A stretch of 35,309 nt of DNA, taken from NCBI RefSeq assembly GCF_002265265.1, contig NZ_NOIF01000034.1, forward strand, positions 1 to 35,309. The letters run 5' to 3'. A program made the position numbers and the translations under genes. The DNA comes from Photobacterium sanguinicancri (lineage in GTDB: Bacteria > Pseudomonadota > Gammaproteobacteria > Enterobacterales > Vibrionaceae). Below the pieces are notes generated by a model. That model made no database searches and was not told the DNA's origin. It saw only the letters and a program-made list of their open reading frames with translations. Numbering within the stretch: the stretch's first letter is position 1; each line of letters begins with the position of its first letter. Below, in pieces: positions 16,561 through 25,678 of this stretch.

Positions 16561-17475
16561 TTACATCAATTTAAACAGCGATAAATTCTGTACTTTGCTG
16601 TACGTCATTTGCGTCGCTTGCAGCGCAGCCATCTGAGTATTGAGCTCTAAAATCGCTTGGCTGTAGTCTAAATCTTTCACATCGCCGATCAGTTTATCAT
16701 TGATGAGCTTATTATCATCATGCGAACCCGAAATCATGGTCAATGAATTTTGCTGACCACCGACATCGGTTAATGCACCATTGATAGACGATAAGGTACT
16801 TTTGATGTCAGTTTGCGCTTGCGTCACACTGTTAGTGAGGTTACTACCATCAATAGCGGGGTTACGTAGATCATTAATCACGCTATCGAGGGTATTGAAA
16901 ATATTATCGCTACCGTTAGAGAACATCACATCCGCGGTTTGGTTAGCCGGGATCGACATCGATTCCGCAACCTGTACTTCACGTTGGTCACTGTTGCCTT
17001 GGTAAATATATTCCCCTGTTGCAGGGTCTTTGACTATGGGTTGGGTATCGGTTTTGGTACCCGCGAAAATGTAATCACCGTTAGGGTTTTTACTGTTCGC
17101 AATATCCGTTAGCTGCCCCAAAATACCATCGAGTTCAGTGGCGATCGCTTCACGTCCTTCCATGGTGCTATTACTGGCGTTAAGCACGCCCGTCACCAAC
17201 TCTTGCGCTCGTAATACCGCCGTATTAGAAGCATCAAGGTGCGATTCTGTCTGGCCCAACTGGGTAGTCAGGTTCGAGATATTCTTTTTAAATTGGCTAA
17301 TGTCAGCCTGCTCACGATCCAACATCATCAGTTGCACCGCACCCAGCGGATCATCCGAGGGTTTCAGCATTCGCTCGCCAGAGTTTAGCTGAATAAAGCT
17401 TTTATTCACCCCAGTTGTCGAGCTCTGCATGCTCGTCAACATGATGTTATTCATTTGCGATGTGCTTATCCGCAT
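16561..17475 (-). CDS. flgL: Hook-filament junction protein FlgL (HAP3)
   Basis: FlgL of 304 residues: flagellin-like N-terminus MRISTSQMNNIMLTSMQSS with LNSGERMLKPSDDPLGAVQL, which is diagnostic of FlgL, and a C-terminal DLDYSQAILELNTQMAALQ segment. With FlgK it joins hook and filament. The length is typical of shorter FlgL proteins. ATG with CAGGA upstream; last gene of the flgB-L operon, 27 bases after flgK. Confidence 0.94.
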   Translation of the reverse strand: MRISTSQMNNIMLTSMQSSTTGVNKSFIQLNSGERMLKPSDDPLGAVQLMMLDREQADISQFKKNISNLTTQLGQTESHLDASNTAVLRAQELVTGVLNASNSTMEGREAIATELDGILGQLTDIANSKNPNGDYIFAGTKTDTQPIVKDPATGEYIYQGNSDQREVQVAESMSIPANQTADVMFSNGSDNIFNTLDSVINDLRNPAIDGSNLTNSVTQAQTDIKSTLSSINGALTDVGGQQNSLTMISGSHDDNKLINDKLIGDVKDLDYSQAILELNTQMAALQATQMTYSKVQNLSLFKLM

Positions 17476-17502
17476 AATTCAATCCTGCTTGGGTATTATT
17501 AA

Positions 17503-18909
17503 TTAGCGGAACATCGACAAAGTGACATCAAACAGCTGTTGAGCCGTTGAAATCACTTGCGCATTCGCTTGGTACATTTGGGTATACGTCATGATACTGG
17601 CCGCTTCCTCATCGAGGTTGACGCCGCTTTTACTATCACGTTCACCTTGCGCTTGATCGACTAACGCTGCTGATGCTTTGGTATCCGCTTCAAGCTGCGC
17701 AGTACGAATCGCCCAGTCACCGGTTAAACCTGTGTAGTTGCTGTAAATCGACTTGCCATTAAGCTTATCAATCGCCAGTTCATAGTTTTTTAACGCCTCA
17801 GGCGACAACTTGCTTTTGTCTACATCGACAGGGGCATTTTTAAGTTCAATTAAGCCCTTAAGGTTGTCACTGTTACCCGGTTCATCAGCGGCTGATGAAA
17901 ACGCTAATTGCTTAGGGTCATCCACCAATAAGGTTAATTTAGCCGCTGCGCCTTCTACGCTATCCACGCCACCAAATACCGCCTTACCTGCCTCGCCATT
18001 TAGGTCGAAACCTTGCTGATGCTTTTCGTTAAATTCGGTCGCAAAGCTGTAGGCCATTACATCTAACTCACGGCGTAAGCCTGTCAGTTCGTTGTCACGG
18101 TAATCCACTAAACCACCGATGGTGCCGCCTAAGTTGTCATCCAATGCCAGATTGGTATCGCCACGCTTAAGGACTAACTCACCATTGTGATCTTGGCTCA
18201 ATTGGCTTGCTGTGGTACCGCTGACCAGTGTTTGGCCTTTCGCCATAGTAACGGTCACTGTGCCGTCATCATGGTAGGTCGGGTTCACGTCCATCATTGA
18301 CGATAGCTGACGGATCGCTTCATCTCGGGCATCGAGCAGGCTACTGGCCGCTTCGCTGTTACCACCAACATCGCGAATACTGCTGTTAAGGCTCGCAATG
18401 CTAGCCATTAGGGTATTGGCATCGGTGATCGACGCATCCAGCTGGCCATTAACCTGTCGCTCTTGGCTATCAAGCTGGGTGCTTAAATTATTAAAGCGCT
18501 GCACCATCGATTTGCTTTCACTGACAATCGTCTGGCGATAAGCAATGTCTTGTGGTTTAGCTGACGCTTCATTTAACCCTGCATAGAAACGGTCTAAACC
18601 CGTGCTGATAGAGGTGCTTTTATTGTTAAGCACAGTTTCCGTTTTTTGCATGTACTGTGAGCTGATCGAATTGTAGCCCCACGAGCCACGCTGACGATAA
18701 ATCTGCTGATTAAGGTAGTTATCCGCCATGCGTTCAACATTGCTGACGCCAACACCAGCACCACTATTATTCGCACCAGTGACAGAACCAAAACCCACAC
18801 GCTGACGGCTGTAACCTGGGGTCATCACGTTAGATACGTTGTGGGCTGTCACAGAAAGGCCGGCGTTCGCAGCATTCATGCCGGACAAGCCGATATTAAT
18901 CAAACTCAT
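17503..18909 (-). CDS. flgK: Hook-filament junction protein FlgK (HAP1)
   Basis: FlgK of 468 residues. The N-terminal rod/hook motif (INIGLSGMNAANAGLSVTAH, then NVMTPGYSRQRV) and the C-terminal NLDEEAASIMTYTQMYQANA with VISTAQQLFDVTLSMF are diagnostic. It caps the finished hook and is the base on which FlgL and the filament assemble. The start overlaps the flgJ stop by four bases (ATGA), with GAAGAG just upstream. Confidence 0.95.
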   Translation of the reverse strand: MSLINIGLSGMNAANAGLSVTAHNVSNVMTPGYSRQRVGFGSVTGANNSGAGVGVSNVERMADNYLNQQIYRQRGSWGYNSISSQYMQKTETVLNNKSTSISTGLDRFYAGLNEASAKPQDIAYRQTIVSESKSMVQRFNNLSTQLDSQERQVNGQLDASITDANTLMASIASLNSSIRDVGGNSEAASSLLDARDEAIRQLSSMMDVNPTYHDDGTVTVTMAKGQTLVSGTTASQLSQDHNGELVLKRGDTNLALDDNLGGTIGGLVDYRDNELTGLRRELDVMAYSFATEFNEKHQQGFDLNGEAGKAVFGGVDSVEGAAAKLTLLVDDPKQLAFSSAADEPGNSDNLKGLIELKNAPVDVDKSKLSPEALKNYELAIDKLNGKSIYSNYTGLTGDWAIRTAQLEADTKASAALVDQAQGERDSKSGVNLDEEAASIMTYTQMYQANAQVISTAQQLFDVTLSMFR

Positions 18910-19415
18910 AGCTCTTCGTTATCCATCTGGATTTTTAAATGCTGCGACAGTGGGGTCGTATTTCCCCACCAATGTGGCAACTTCACGTTGTTACCGGATT
19001 GCAATGTGGTGTCATTGGCCGGGCTAAAGCGCCCCGCTAATGATTCAATCGGTGTCTGTTGATTAACAGCGACCGCCTGTGGCTGTGGCTTAAATGCTTC
19101 ATGCTGACCAAGTTGTTTTATCAACATGTCAGAAATGCCCATGCTCTGCTGCTGGCTCATTTCAACCGCAATTTGGCTATCGTACATTTCACGGTAAAAC
19201 TTCTGTTGCTTGCTGTTAAACGGGGAGTCTTCGCCATCATTCATCGACTCAGATGCTTTACGCATATGGCGTAGCACCGTTTGTAAAAAGACCGCTTCAA
19301 ACTGATTCGCCGCTTGCTCCAGTGCTTGTGTTTTATCCGGATTTGCGGTGATTTTATTTAGTTCACTCATGTCGTTATACAAAGCTGAGTGTTGCTCGTT
19401 ATCAATCGCTTTCAT
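18906..19415 (-). CDS. flgJ: FlgJ-like rod-binding protein lacking the muramidase domain
   Basis: Protein of 169 residues with the FlgJ N-terminal rod-binding domain (ALEQAANQFEAVFLQTVLRH, then KFYREMYDSQIAVEMSQQQS and GISDMLIKQL). The C-terminal glucosaminidase domain that makes polar and enteric FlgJ about 310 residues long is absent; the last ~60 residues are a Gln/Pro/Asn-rich tail without a recognised fold. It should act as a rod cap/scaffold only, so wall clearance would need another enzyme. The ATG overlaps the flgI stop (TAATG). Confidence 0.88.
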   Translation of the reverse strand: MKAIDNEQHSALYNDMSELNKITANPDKTQALEQAANQFEAVFLQTVLRHMRKASESMNDGEDSPFNSKQQKFYREMYDSQIAVEMSQQQSMGISDMLIKQLGQHEAFKPQPQAVAVNQQTPIESLAGRFSPANDTTLQSGNNVKLPHWWGNTTPLSQHLKIQMDNEEL

Positions 19416-20524
19416 TACAGAATTACCAACTCACCATCCAGTGCACCAGATTCATCTAACGCAATCAAAATCGACATCAGATCATTCGGTGAAGCACCTA
19501 AACTATTCACGGCATCAACAATGCTTTGCAGTGATGTACCTTGATTGCCTTCTGGCCAAATAAAGACTTTGCCGCGCTCTTGATCAATCGACACATCTGA
19601 CGATGGCGTGACCGCAGTCTTGCCATTACTGAAGGCATTTGGCTGGCTCACATTGTAGTTTTCAACCACGCTCACGGTTAAGTTACCGTGACTAACAGCT
19701 GCGGTATGTACGCGTACATCTTTACCCACCACGATAGTACCGGTACGGGCATTAAAGACCACACGATCCAGTTTCTTCTGCTGTTCAACCTCTAGGTTTT
19801 CAAGCATGGCTAAGAAGGTAACGCGTTGGCTGGCTTTATGCGGTGCTCGCACGCGAATACGGGCATGGCTTTCCGCCATTGCCACTTCAGGACCAAACAC
19901 GCGATTAATTTCTTTTTCGATGTTACGGGCCGTATTAAAGCCCGGCACTTTTAAATTCAGCACAACATCAGTCGAGGTTAAAAACGACGACGGAATTTCA
20001 CGCTCGATGATCCCGCCATTCGGGATAAGACCCGCAGTTGGAATATTGATGGTTATGCCCGTGCCGCTATTACCTTGTGCATTCACACCACCAACCACTA
20101 AGTTGCCTTGGGCCATTGCATAGATTTGACCATCCACACCTTTTAACGGCGTCAGTAACAATGTGCCGCCACGTAAGCTTTTAGCATCACCAATTGATGA
20201 TACGGTAATGTCTAATGACTGGCCTTTGCCTGCTAATGCGGGGATGGAAGCATTCACTGCAACCGCCGCGACATTTTTCAGTTTAGGGTCAACATTTGCT
20301 GGCAACTGCACGCCAAACTGGCTCAGCATGTTCTTCACCGATTGCGAGGTAAACTTGGTTTGGTTTTTATCACCCGTACCACTTAACCCCACAACCAAGC
20401 CGTAACCCACCAGCTGGTTTTCTCGGATGCCTTGAATATCGACTAAACTAAGCAGTGGTCGAGCCGACGCTAGCAATGGGCACAGCACTAAACCTGCCGC
20501 TAAAAGTATGTGTTTGAATGTCAT
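19415..20524 (-). CDS. flgI: Flagellar P-ring protein FlgI
   Basis: FlgI of 369 residues, exported to the periplasm by a signal peptide (TFKHILLAAGLVLCPLLASA). The mature start RPLLSLVDIQGIRENQLVGY and segments SQFGVQLP, GTLLLTPLKGVDGQIYAMAQ and LVDAVNSLGASPNDLMSIL-like ending are typical. It forms the P ring around the rod in the peptidoglycan. I chose the ATG at 20524, which overlaps the flgH stop as TAATG; an ATG 15 bases upstream (20539) is also possible, and neither has a clear ribosome site. Confidence 0.93.
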   Translation of the reverse strand: MTFKHILLAAGLVLCPLLASARPLLSLVDIQGIRENQLVGYGLVVGLSGTGDKNQTKFTSQSVKNMLSQFGVQLPANVDPKLKNVAAVAVNASIPALAGKGQSLDITVSSIGDAKSLRGGTLLLTPLKGVDGQIYAMAQGNLVVGGVNAQGNSGTGITINIPTAGLIPNGGIIEREIPSSFLTSTDVVLNLKVPGFNTARNIEKEINRVFGPEVAMAESHARIRVRAPHKASQRVTFLAMLENLEVEQQKKLDRVVFNARTGTIVVGKDVRVHTAAVSHGNLTVSVVENYNVSQPNAFSNGKTAVTPSSDVSIDQERGKVFIWPEGNQGTSLQSIVDAVNSLGASPNDLMSILIALDESGALDGELVIL

Positions 20525-21183
20525 TAGATTGGGAACCATGAACTGTTAAAGAATCGAGAAAGCCAGCCCGCTTCATTCGCATCTGCCAATGTGCCTCGAC
20601 CAGAATAGGTAATCCGCGCATCACCTAAACGCTGAGAAGAAATGCGGTTAGAGCCATCGATATCATCCACTCGCGCTAAACCAGACAAGCGAATGTATTC
20701 GTCGCCTTGATTAAGCTTGAGCCACTTTTCACCACGTACACGTAACACGCCATTTGGCATCACTTCTGATACCAATACGGTAATACTGCCGCTTAACGAG
20801 TTTTGCTGTGAGCTTGATGACGCCCCTTTAAAGTCACGATCACCTTTTAGTGAAAACTCGCCTTTCGGGTAAGTCGCACCCGCAATGGTTGGGACGCTGA
20901 TGCCGGTATTACTTTCTTTACCAAATGAAGTACCCGCTTTTTTACTTGAGCGCGTTTGCTCATCCAACACCACGGTTAAAATATCGCCGGTACGAAACGC
21001 ACGGCGATCTTGAAATAACGCCATGCCGTAACTGGCATTGAACAAACTGCCATCTTTGTCTGGCGTAAATGTTGGATAGTTGGTGTATGGCACCTCTTCC
21101 GGTGGCTGACGGTCAACTACACTTGAGACAGGGGCACACCCTGTCATCACCAATGCAGCCAAAAGAAAAATAATGCGCATCAT
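20524..21183 (-). CDS. flgH: Flagellar L-ring lipoprotein FlgH
   Basis: FlgH of 219 residues with a lipoprotein signal ending in LVMTGC, placing the lipid-modified cysteine at residue 16. The conserved core contains LFQDRRAFRTGDILTVVLDE and VLRVRGEKWLKLNQGDEYIR and SGLARVDDIDGSNRISSQRL. It builds the outer-membrane L ring. The ATG at 21183 is 10 bases after flgG with AAGGG upstream and gives a proper signal peptide; the longer frame to 21213 would overlap flgG. Confidence 0.94.
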   Translation of the reverse strand: MMRIIFLLAALVMTGCAPVSSVVDRQPPEEVPYTNYPTFTPDKDGSLFNASYGMALFQDRRAFRTGDILTVVLDEQTRSSKKAGTSFGKESNTGISVPTIAGATYPKGEFSLKGDRDFKGASSSSQQNSLSGSITVLVSEVMPNGVLRVRGEKWLKLNQGDEYIRLSGLARVDDIDGSNRISSQRLGDARITYSGRGTLADANEAGWLSRFFNSSWFPI

Positions 21184-21193
21184 CGCCTTACCC

Positions 21194-21979
21194 TTACATT
21201 GATTGGCTAACAAACTTCAACATTTGGTCTGCACTTGAGACCACTTTGGCGTTCATTTCGTAAGCGCGCTGGGTGGTGATCATGTTCACCATTTCTTCAA
21301 CTACACTCACGTTAGAGCCTTCTAGCGTGAACTGGCTAATCGCACCAATGCCGTCTTCACCGCCGACGCCTTCAATTGGCGCACCAGATGCACCGCTCTC
21401 ACGGAATAAGTTACCGCCCATAGCTTCAAGGCCCGATGGGTTAGTGAAGTTGGCTAAAGTGATTTGACCGATTTCTTGCGGTTCAGGCTCGCCTTGCACT
21501 TTGATCGACACCATGCCATCAGTACCAACACTCATACCTGTCGCATTTTCTGGGATCTCAATGTTTGGGATCATAGGTAGACCAGCGGCATTAACCAGTG
21601 CGCCTTCCGAGTTACGGTGAAACTGACCGTTACGGGTATATGCCGTGGTACCGTCGCTCAATTCAACTTGGAAGAAACCTGCGCCCATGATCGCCATGTC
21701 TGTCGCTTCTTGGGTATTTTGGTAGCTACCGGTTTTCATCAGCTTTTGAGTGCCAACCGTGCGTACACCATTACCCAGCTGCAAACCACCTGGCGCTTCA
21801 TTTTGCTGATCAACCATTGAACCTGGTTGCTTTTTCATTTGATAAAACAAATCTTCAAATACCGCGCGGTCTTGTTTAAAACCAACGGTATTAACGTTTG
21901 CGAGGTTATTGGAAATAACCTGCATTTGGGTATCTTGCGCTGCAAGACCTGTTTTACTCACCCAAAGTGCTGGATGCAT
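21194..21979 (-). CDS. flgG: Distal rod protein FlgG
   Basis: FlgG of 261 residues, recognised by MHPALWVSKTGLAAQDTQMQ, NNLANVNTVGFKQDRAVFED and the C-terminal EGSNVSVVEEMVNMITTQRA. It forms the distal rod. I chose the ATG at 21979, which has AGGAG 8 bases upstream; an in-frame GTG at 21985 would be only 2 bases from that site. A 93-base gap separates it from flgF, unusually wide within this operon, with no convincing promoter. Confidence 0.94.
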   Translation of the reverse strand: MHPALWVSKTGLAAQDTQMQVISNNLANVNTVGFKQDRAVFEDLFYQMKKQPGSMVDQQNEAPGGLQLGNGVRTVGTQKLMKTGSYQNTQEATDMAIMGAGFFQVELSDGTTAYTRNGQFHRNSEGALVNAAGLPMIPNIEIPENATGMSVGTDGMVSIKVQGEPEPQEIGQITLANFTNPSGLEAMGGNLFRESGASGAPIEGVGGEDGIGAISQFTLEGSNVSVVEEMVNMITTQRAYEMNAKVVSSADQMLKFVSQSM

Positions 21980-22072
21980 TGTCACTACTCCTGAATATAT
22001 GCAGCGCCTTATCGGGCAAGACGCTGGAGAGATAAAAACCGAAACAAAAAACGATAGCTAAGCTAGGGTTCC

Positions 22073-22807
22073 TTAACTACCACGTACTAAGCGATTACCC
22101 GCCGTGGCCAGTTGTTCTGCGGTTTTCATCATTTTGACTTGAAGTTCGAAATTACGAGCAAGGGATATGTTATTCACTAACGCATCAATGGCATTTACGT
22201 TGCTGCTTTCAAGGTAACCAGAAGCAACGGTCACGGTATCATCAGCCTCAGCTTGACCACCGCCGCCAACAACACGGAATAAACCATCTTCGCTTTTACG
22301 CAGTTGATTGTTTTCAGGCTTAACCAGCTTGAGCTGACCCACTTCTTGGATCAAACCGCCACCCTGCGGCACAATTGAAATAGTGCCATCTGAACCAATA
22401 CTTAGCTGTTCATACTCAGGGATAGAGATCGCGCCACCGGTGCCCATAACAGGCCGTTCACCCAACATTAGTTGGCCACCCGGACTTAACGTGAAGTTAC
22501 CCGCACGGGTATAAGCTTCGTCATTTTCACCCGCTTCTACCGCAAAGAAACCTTCGCCACGAACCGAGACATCTAACGGGTTGTCAGTATGTTGCAACGT
22601 ACCTGCTGAAAAATCAGAACCTCCCGCACGCGCAGCGACTAAGGCGCGCGTATCGTAGCCTTGGCCCTTTACTTTAATGCTGTCAGCCTGTTCGATATCG
22701 GTACGAAAACCCGTGGTATTAACGTTAGCGAGGTTATTCGCGTGTACCTGCTGCGCCATCATCACGCGGCTAGCGCCTGACATTGCAGTGAACAATAATT
22801 TATCCAT
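22073..22807 (-). CDS. flgF: Proximal rod protein FlgF
   Basis: FlgF of 244 residues: MDKLLFTAMSGASRVMMAQQ, NNLANVNTTGFRTDIEQ and the C-terminal ESSNVNAIDALVNNISLARN are diagnostic of this rod protein. ATG has GAGG 6 bases upstream and lies 13 bases after flgE. Confidence 0.94.
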   Translation of the reverse strand: MDKLLFTAMSGASRVMMAQQVHANNLANVNTTGFRTDIEQADSIKVKGQGYDTRALVAARAGGSDFSAGTLQHTDNPLDVSVRGEGFFAVEAGENDEAYTRAGNFTLSPGGQLMLGERPVMGTGGAISIPEYEQLSIGSDGTISIVPQGGGLIQEVGQLKLVKPENNQLRKSEDGLFRVVGGGGQAEADDTVTVASGYLESSNVNAIDALVNNISLARNFELQVKMMKTAEQLATAGNRLVRGS

Positions 22808-22820
22808 GCCGAACCTCGAC

Positions 22821-24077
22821 TTATAAGTTCTGGAATAGGATTTGAGTCATCTCTTGCGATACTTTGATGGTCTTCGCATTCGCTTGGTAGTTACTTTGTG
22901 CTGACATTAACGACACCATTTCATTGGTTAGGTTAACGTTAGAGTTCTCGTACATACCGGTACGAAGTGCGCCCATTTGACCAGTACCCGGCGTACCAAG
23001 TAGCGGTGCACCAGAAGCAAAACTTTGGGTCCAGCGGGTGCCACCAGCTTGTTGCAAGCCTTCTTGGTTAGGGAAGCGAGCCATCAACACTTGGCCTTGC
23101 GCCTTGGTTTGGCCATTTGAATAACGTGCGTACACAGTACCGTCACCTTCAAAATACCAACCCGCAATTTGACCCGGTGCGTGACCGTCTGGTGCATTTT
23201 TATTGATCGAGAATTCGCTACCGTACTGGGTCGTATCTGTCAGCGTCATACCAACAGATTGAGCCGCAGCGCCATTGCTGAACACAAGATCAACTGGCAG
23301 GGTGTCGATTTTCATCGTTGGCGGCGTGGTTGAATTGTCCATCGCTGGTGCGCCATTGACTGTGGCTAGTTTACCGTCGCTATCAAAACCCATGGTGTTG
23401 GTTTGGCCTTTCAGCACATCACCATCTAGTGCGTAATGTACTTTCCACTCATTACTGCTGGTTTTTACGTAGTACTGGGTAACTTGGTGCTCACTACCTA
23501 ATGAGTCATAGACTGTAGAAGTCACGCTAGAGGTAATCGTTGATGGGTCTTCTGGATCGAATTTGTCATCCGCTGAATTAGTCACGATGGCCGCGTTGGC
23601 ATCAAGGTTAAGACCTTGCTGTACTTTAGTGGTGGTTTTCGCCGCCATGTCACCGGTATCAACGCGCAAATCAGTCACGGTACCCGTTTGGATTTGACCT
23701 GACTCTGTCACGCCATAACCTTGCAAACGGTGACCATCACCCGACACCATGTAACCCTCGGTATCTAGGTTGAATACACCATTACGGGTAAACATTTGTT
23801 GGCCATTGTTTTGCACCATGAAGAAGCCTTCACCATTAATTGCCAAGTCACTATTACGACCTGTACTGGTGGTACCGCCAGAGGTAAAGCTTTGACGTAC
23901 TTGTGCGACTTCAACACCGTTCATTTCACCGCCGCCAAACTGGGGTGCATACACATCTTGGAATTCAGTACGTGATGATTTAAAACCCACGGTACCGACG
24001 TTCGCAATATTGTGGCTGATTGAGTTCATCTGCTCGGATGTTGCTCGCAAGCCACTTAGGCCAACACTGATTGACAT
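22821..24077 (-). CDS. flgE: Flagellar hook protein FlgE
   Basis: FlgE of 418 residues with the rod/hook N-terminus (ISVGLSGLRATSEQMNSISH, NIANVGTVGFKSSRTEF), a central hook domain containing YYVKTSSNEWKVHYALDGD, and the C-terminal YENSNVNLTNEMVSLMSAQS with YQANAKTIKVSQEMTQILFQ. It polymerises to form the curved hook. Length is normal for the family. ATG with AGGA upstream, 32 bases after flgD. Confidence 0.95.
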   Translation of the reverse strand: MSISVGLSGLRATSEQMNSISHNIANVGTVGFKSSRTEFQDVYAPQFGGGEMNGVEVAQVRQSFTSGGTTSTGRNSDLAINGEGFFMVQNNGQQMFTRNGVFNLDTEGYMVSGDGHRLQGYGVTESGQIQTGTVTDLRVDTGDMAAKTTTKVQQGLNLDANAAIVTNSADDKFDPEDPSTITSSVTSTVYDSLGSEHQVTQYYVKTSSNEWKVHYALDGDVLKGQTNTMGFDSDGKLATVNGAPAMDNSTTPPTMKIDTLPVDLVFSNGAAAQSVGMTLTDTTQYGSEFSINKNAPDGHAPGQIAGWYFEGDGTVYARYSNGQTKAQGQVLMARFPNQEGLQQAGGTRWTQSFASGAPLLGTPGTGQMGALRTGMYENSNVNLTNEMVSLMSAQSNYQANAKTIKVSQEMTQILFQNL

Positions 24078-24109
24078 AAAAGAATCCTATCTACATTAAT
24101 TTTTATTAT

Positions 24110-24793
24110 TTACGCCGTAATTTCACGCATATCGAACATCGACATTTTGCCAACGCCCGCAAGACTTAATAACACCGCACCGCCATCGGCAGGGATGTTG
24201 ACCGATTCAACCTCAGCCGCAATCATGATGTTTTGTTCCCATGCTTGCTCACCGCTTTCAGCAACCACTTTGAATGAGTAACTGCCTTTACCTAGGTCAT
24301 CGCCATCGATTTCAAATTCAGCCATGCCTTTACCTTGTGCACCCAGCTTAATCTTGTCGACTTCTTTACCTTTATCGTCGTAGACCACCACAGTGGCACT
24401 ATCAACTGGCTTGTCGAACTGAACGCGGCCATTGATTTTCTGACCTTCGGCCACATCAAGATCGCCTTTCACATCCATTAGCACTTTTTTACCAACTAGG
24501 TTGGTGGCCTGTAGCATTTCCAAATTGGTCATGCCGATGTTCATGTTCATCATGCCTTGCTTCACCCCTTCCAAACTGGAAACAGCAGACATCATGCCCA
24601 ATTGCGTCAAGTACTCGGTACCATCCGTCGGATTAAGTGGGTTCTGGTTTTGCACCTGTGCCACCATCATGGTCAAAAACTCATTGCTGGTTGGCGTCAT
24701 ATCTTTTTGGCCGTTACTGGTCACTTGTGGTTCAGCATTTTGCGTAGCTGCACGGTTGTACTGACCAGCAGTATTAATTTGCGGTAGGCTCAT
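24110..24793 (-). CDS. flgD: Hook assembly scaffold FlgD
   Basis: FlgD of 227 residues. The export/capping motif FLTMMVAQVQNQNPLNPTDG, followed by EYLTQLGMMSAVSSLEGV, is diagnostic; residues ~110-195 form the FlgD Ig-like/tudor region (VQFDKPVDSATVVVYDDKGK, GSYSFKVVAESGEQAW). FlgD caps the growing hook and is removed when hook assembly ends. ATG with AGGGG upstream, 11 bases after flgC. Confidence 0.94.
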   Translation of the reverse strand: MSLPQINTAGQYNRAATQNAEPQVTSNGQKDMTPTSNEFLTMMVAQVQNQNPLNPTDGTEYLTQLGMMSAVSSLEGVKQGMMNMNIGMTNLEMLQATNLVGKKVLMDVKGDLDVAEGQKINGRVQFDKPVDSATVVVYDDKGKEVDKIKLGAQGKGMAEFEIDGDDLGKGSYSFKVVAESGEQAWEQNIMIAAEVESVNIPADGGAVLLSLAGVGKMSMFDMREITA

Positions 24794-24804
24794 TGGTTAT
24801 CCCC

Positions 24805-25224
24805 TTAGCTTGTTTGACCAAGACGAAGAATGCTTTGCTGCATACTGCGTGCTCGACTCATTACATCAACATTGGTTTCAAAACTGCGCGAAGCAGCCAT
24901 CATGTCAGCCATTTCCTCAACCACATTGACGGTTGAATGGAAGACATACCCTTGTTTGTTTGCTTCCGGGTGATTCGGTTCGTAGCGACGACGCAGTGGT
25001 TCATCACTTTCAATAACGTCATCAATACGCACGCGAGTGCCAGCATTAGGATCGTTCATATCAACCATGACGGAAGAAAATACTGGGCGCTTAGCGCGGT
25101 AGCCGTCACGTTCTGAACCAGACACGACATCGGCATTCGCAATGTTACTGGCGACCGTATTCAAACGAACGCTTTGCGCTGTCATTGCAGAGCCTGCAAT
25201 GTCATAAATAGATGAAAAAGACAT
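24805..25224 (-). CDS. flgC: Proximal rod protein FlgC
   Basis: FlgC of 139 residues: SSIYDIAGSAMTAQSVRLNT, ASNIANADVVSG and the C-terminal VNVVEEMADMMAASRSFETN are diagnostic. Gap of 5 bases after flgB; the ribosome site is weak, so translation is probably coupled to flgB. Confidence 0.94.
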   Translation of the reverse strand: MSFSSIYDIAGSAMTAQSVRLNTVASNIANADVVSGSERDGYRAKRPVFSSVMVDMNDPNAGTRVRIDDVIESDEPLRRRYEPNHPEANKQGYVFHSTVNVVEEMADMMAASRSFETNVDVMSRARSMQQSILRLGQTS

Positions 25225-25229
25225 AGAAA

Positions 25230-25604
25230 TTATTGCCCGTTAATGGCCTGCTTCAGACCGCGAATTTTCATATTCAAAAAAGTAAGGCTGGTTTCAAGAT
25301 CCATTGCGTTACCCGCAAATTTTGCTTGTTCAACGCCCAGTTCAACGGTGTTGCCATCTTGTGCTGGCTGCTGTGGATTGCGATACAGTAATTCATGCGA
25401 TTGCTGTGTCTGACGACGACCAAGATGCCGAGAACGCGCGTCACTCGCGACCTGATTCATTGCGTCCTGAAAACTAATATCACGCGCTTTAAAATTCGGC
25501 GTATCCGTATTGGCTAAGTTACTTGCCAGTACCTTTGCGCGTTGTGTTCGGAACTGCAATGTATTAGGGTGTACCCCTAACGCATCTTCGAAGTTGATTG
25601 CCAT
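25230..25604 (-). CDS. flgB: Proximal rod protein FlgB
   Basis: FlgB of 124 residues: INFEDALGVHPNTLQFRTQR, ASNLANTDTPNFKARDISF and the C-terminal LETSLTFLNMKIRGLKQAI identify it. First gene of the long flgB-L operon, preceded by a strong sigma54 promoter at 25641-25656. I chose the ATG at 25604 (GGTGAG immediately upstream); an in-frame GTG at 25616 would add four residues. Confidence 0.94.
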   Translation of the reverse strand: MAINFEDALGVHPNTLQFRTQRAKVLASNLANTDTPNFKARDISFQDAMNQVASDARSRHLGRRQTQQSHELLYRNPQQPAQDGNTVELGVEQAKFAGNAMDLETSLTFLNMKIRGLKQAINGQ

Positions 25605-25640
25605 CTCACCCACCACCTATAAATTGAATATCAACTATAA

Positions 25641-25656
25641 AGCAATTTTCATGCCA
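25641..25656 (-). promoter_or_regulatory. Sigma54 promoter of the flgB-L operon
   Basis: Minus strand reads TGGCATGAAAATTGCT, a full match to the sigma54 pattern TGGCAY-N5-TTGCW with correct -24/-12 spacing. Start of transcription is expected near 25630, about 25 bases before the flgB ATG. The activator should be LafK, encoded at 32849-34330. Confidence 0.85.
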
Positions 25657-25678
25657 CCCATTTAAAGCCAACATATCA

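Noticed and set aside
22008-22017. GCCCGATAAG on the minus strand before flgG, resembling a sigma28 -10 box
   Set aside because: One extra C breaks the motif and there is no TAAA-type -35 at the right distance.
22050-22072. TAGCTTAGCTA palindrome followed by T residues between flgF and flgG
   Set aside because: A one-base loop cannot form a useful hairpin, and a terminator inside this operon is unlikely.
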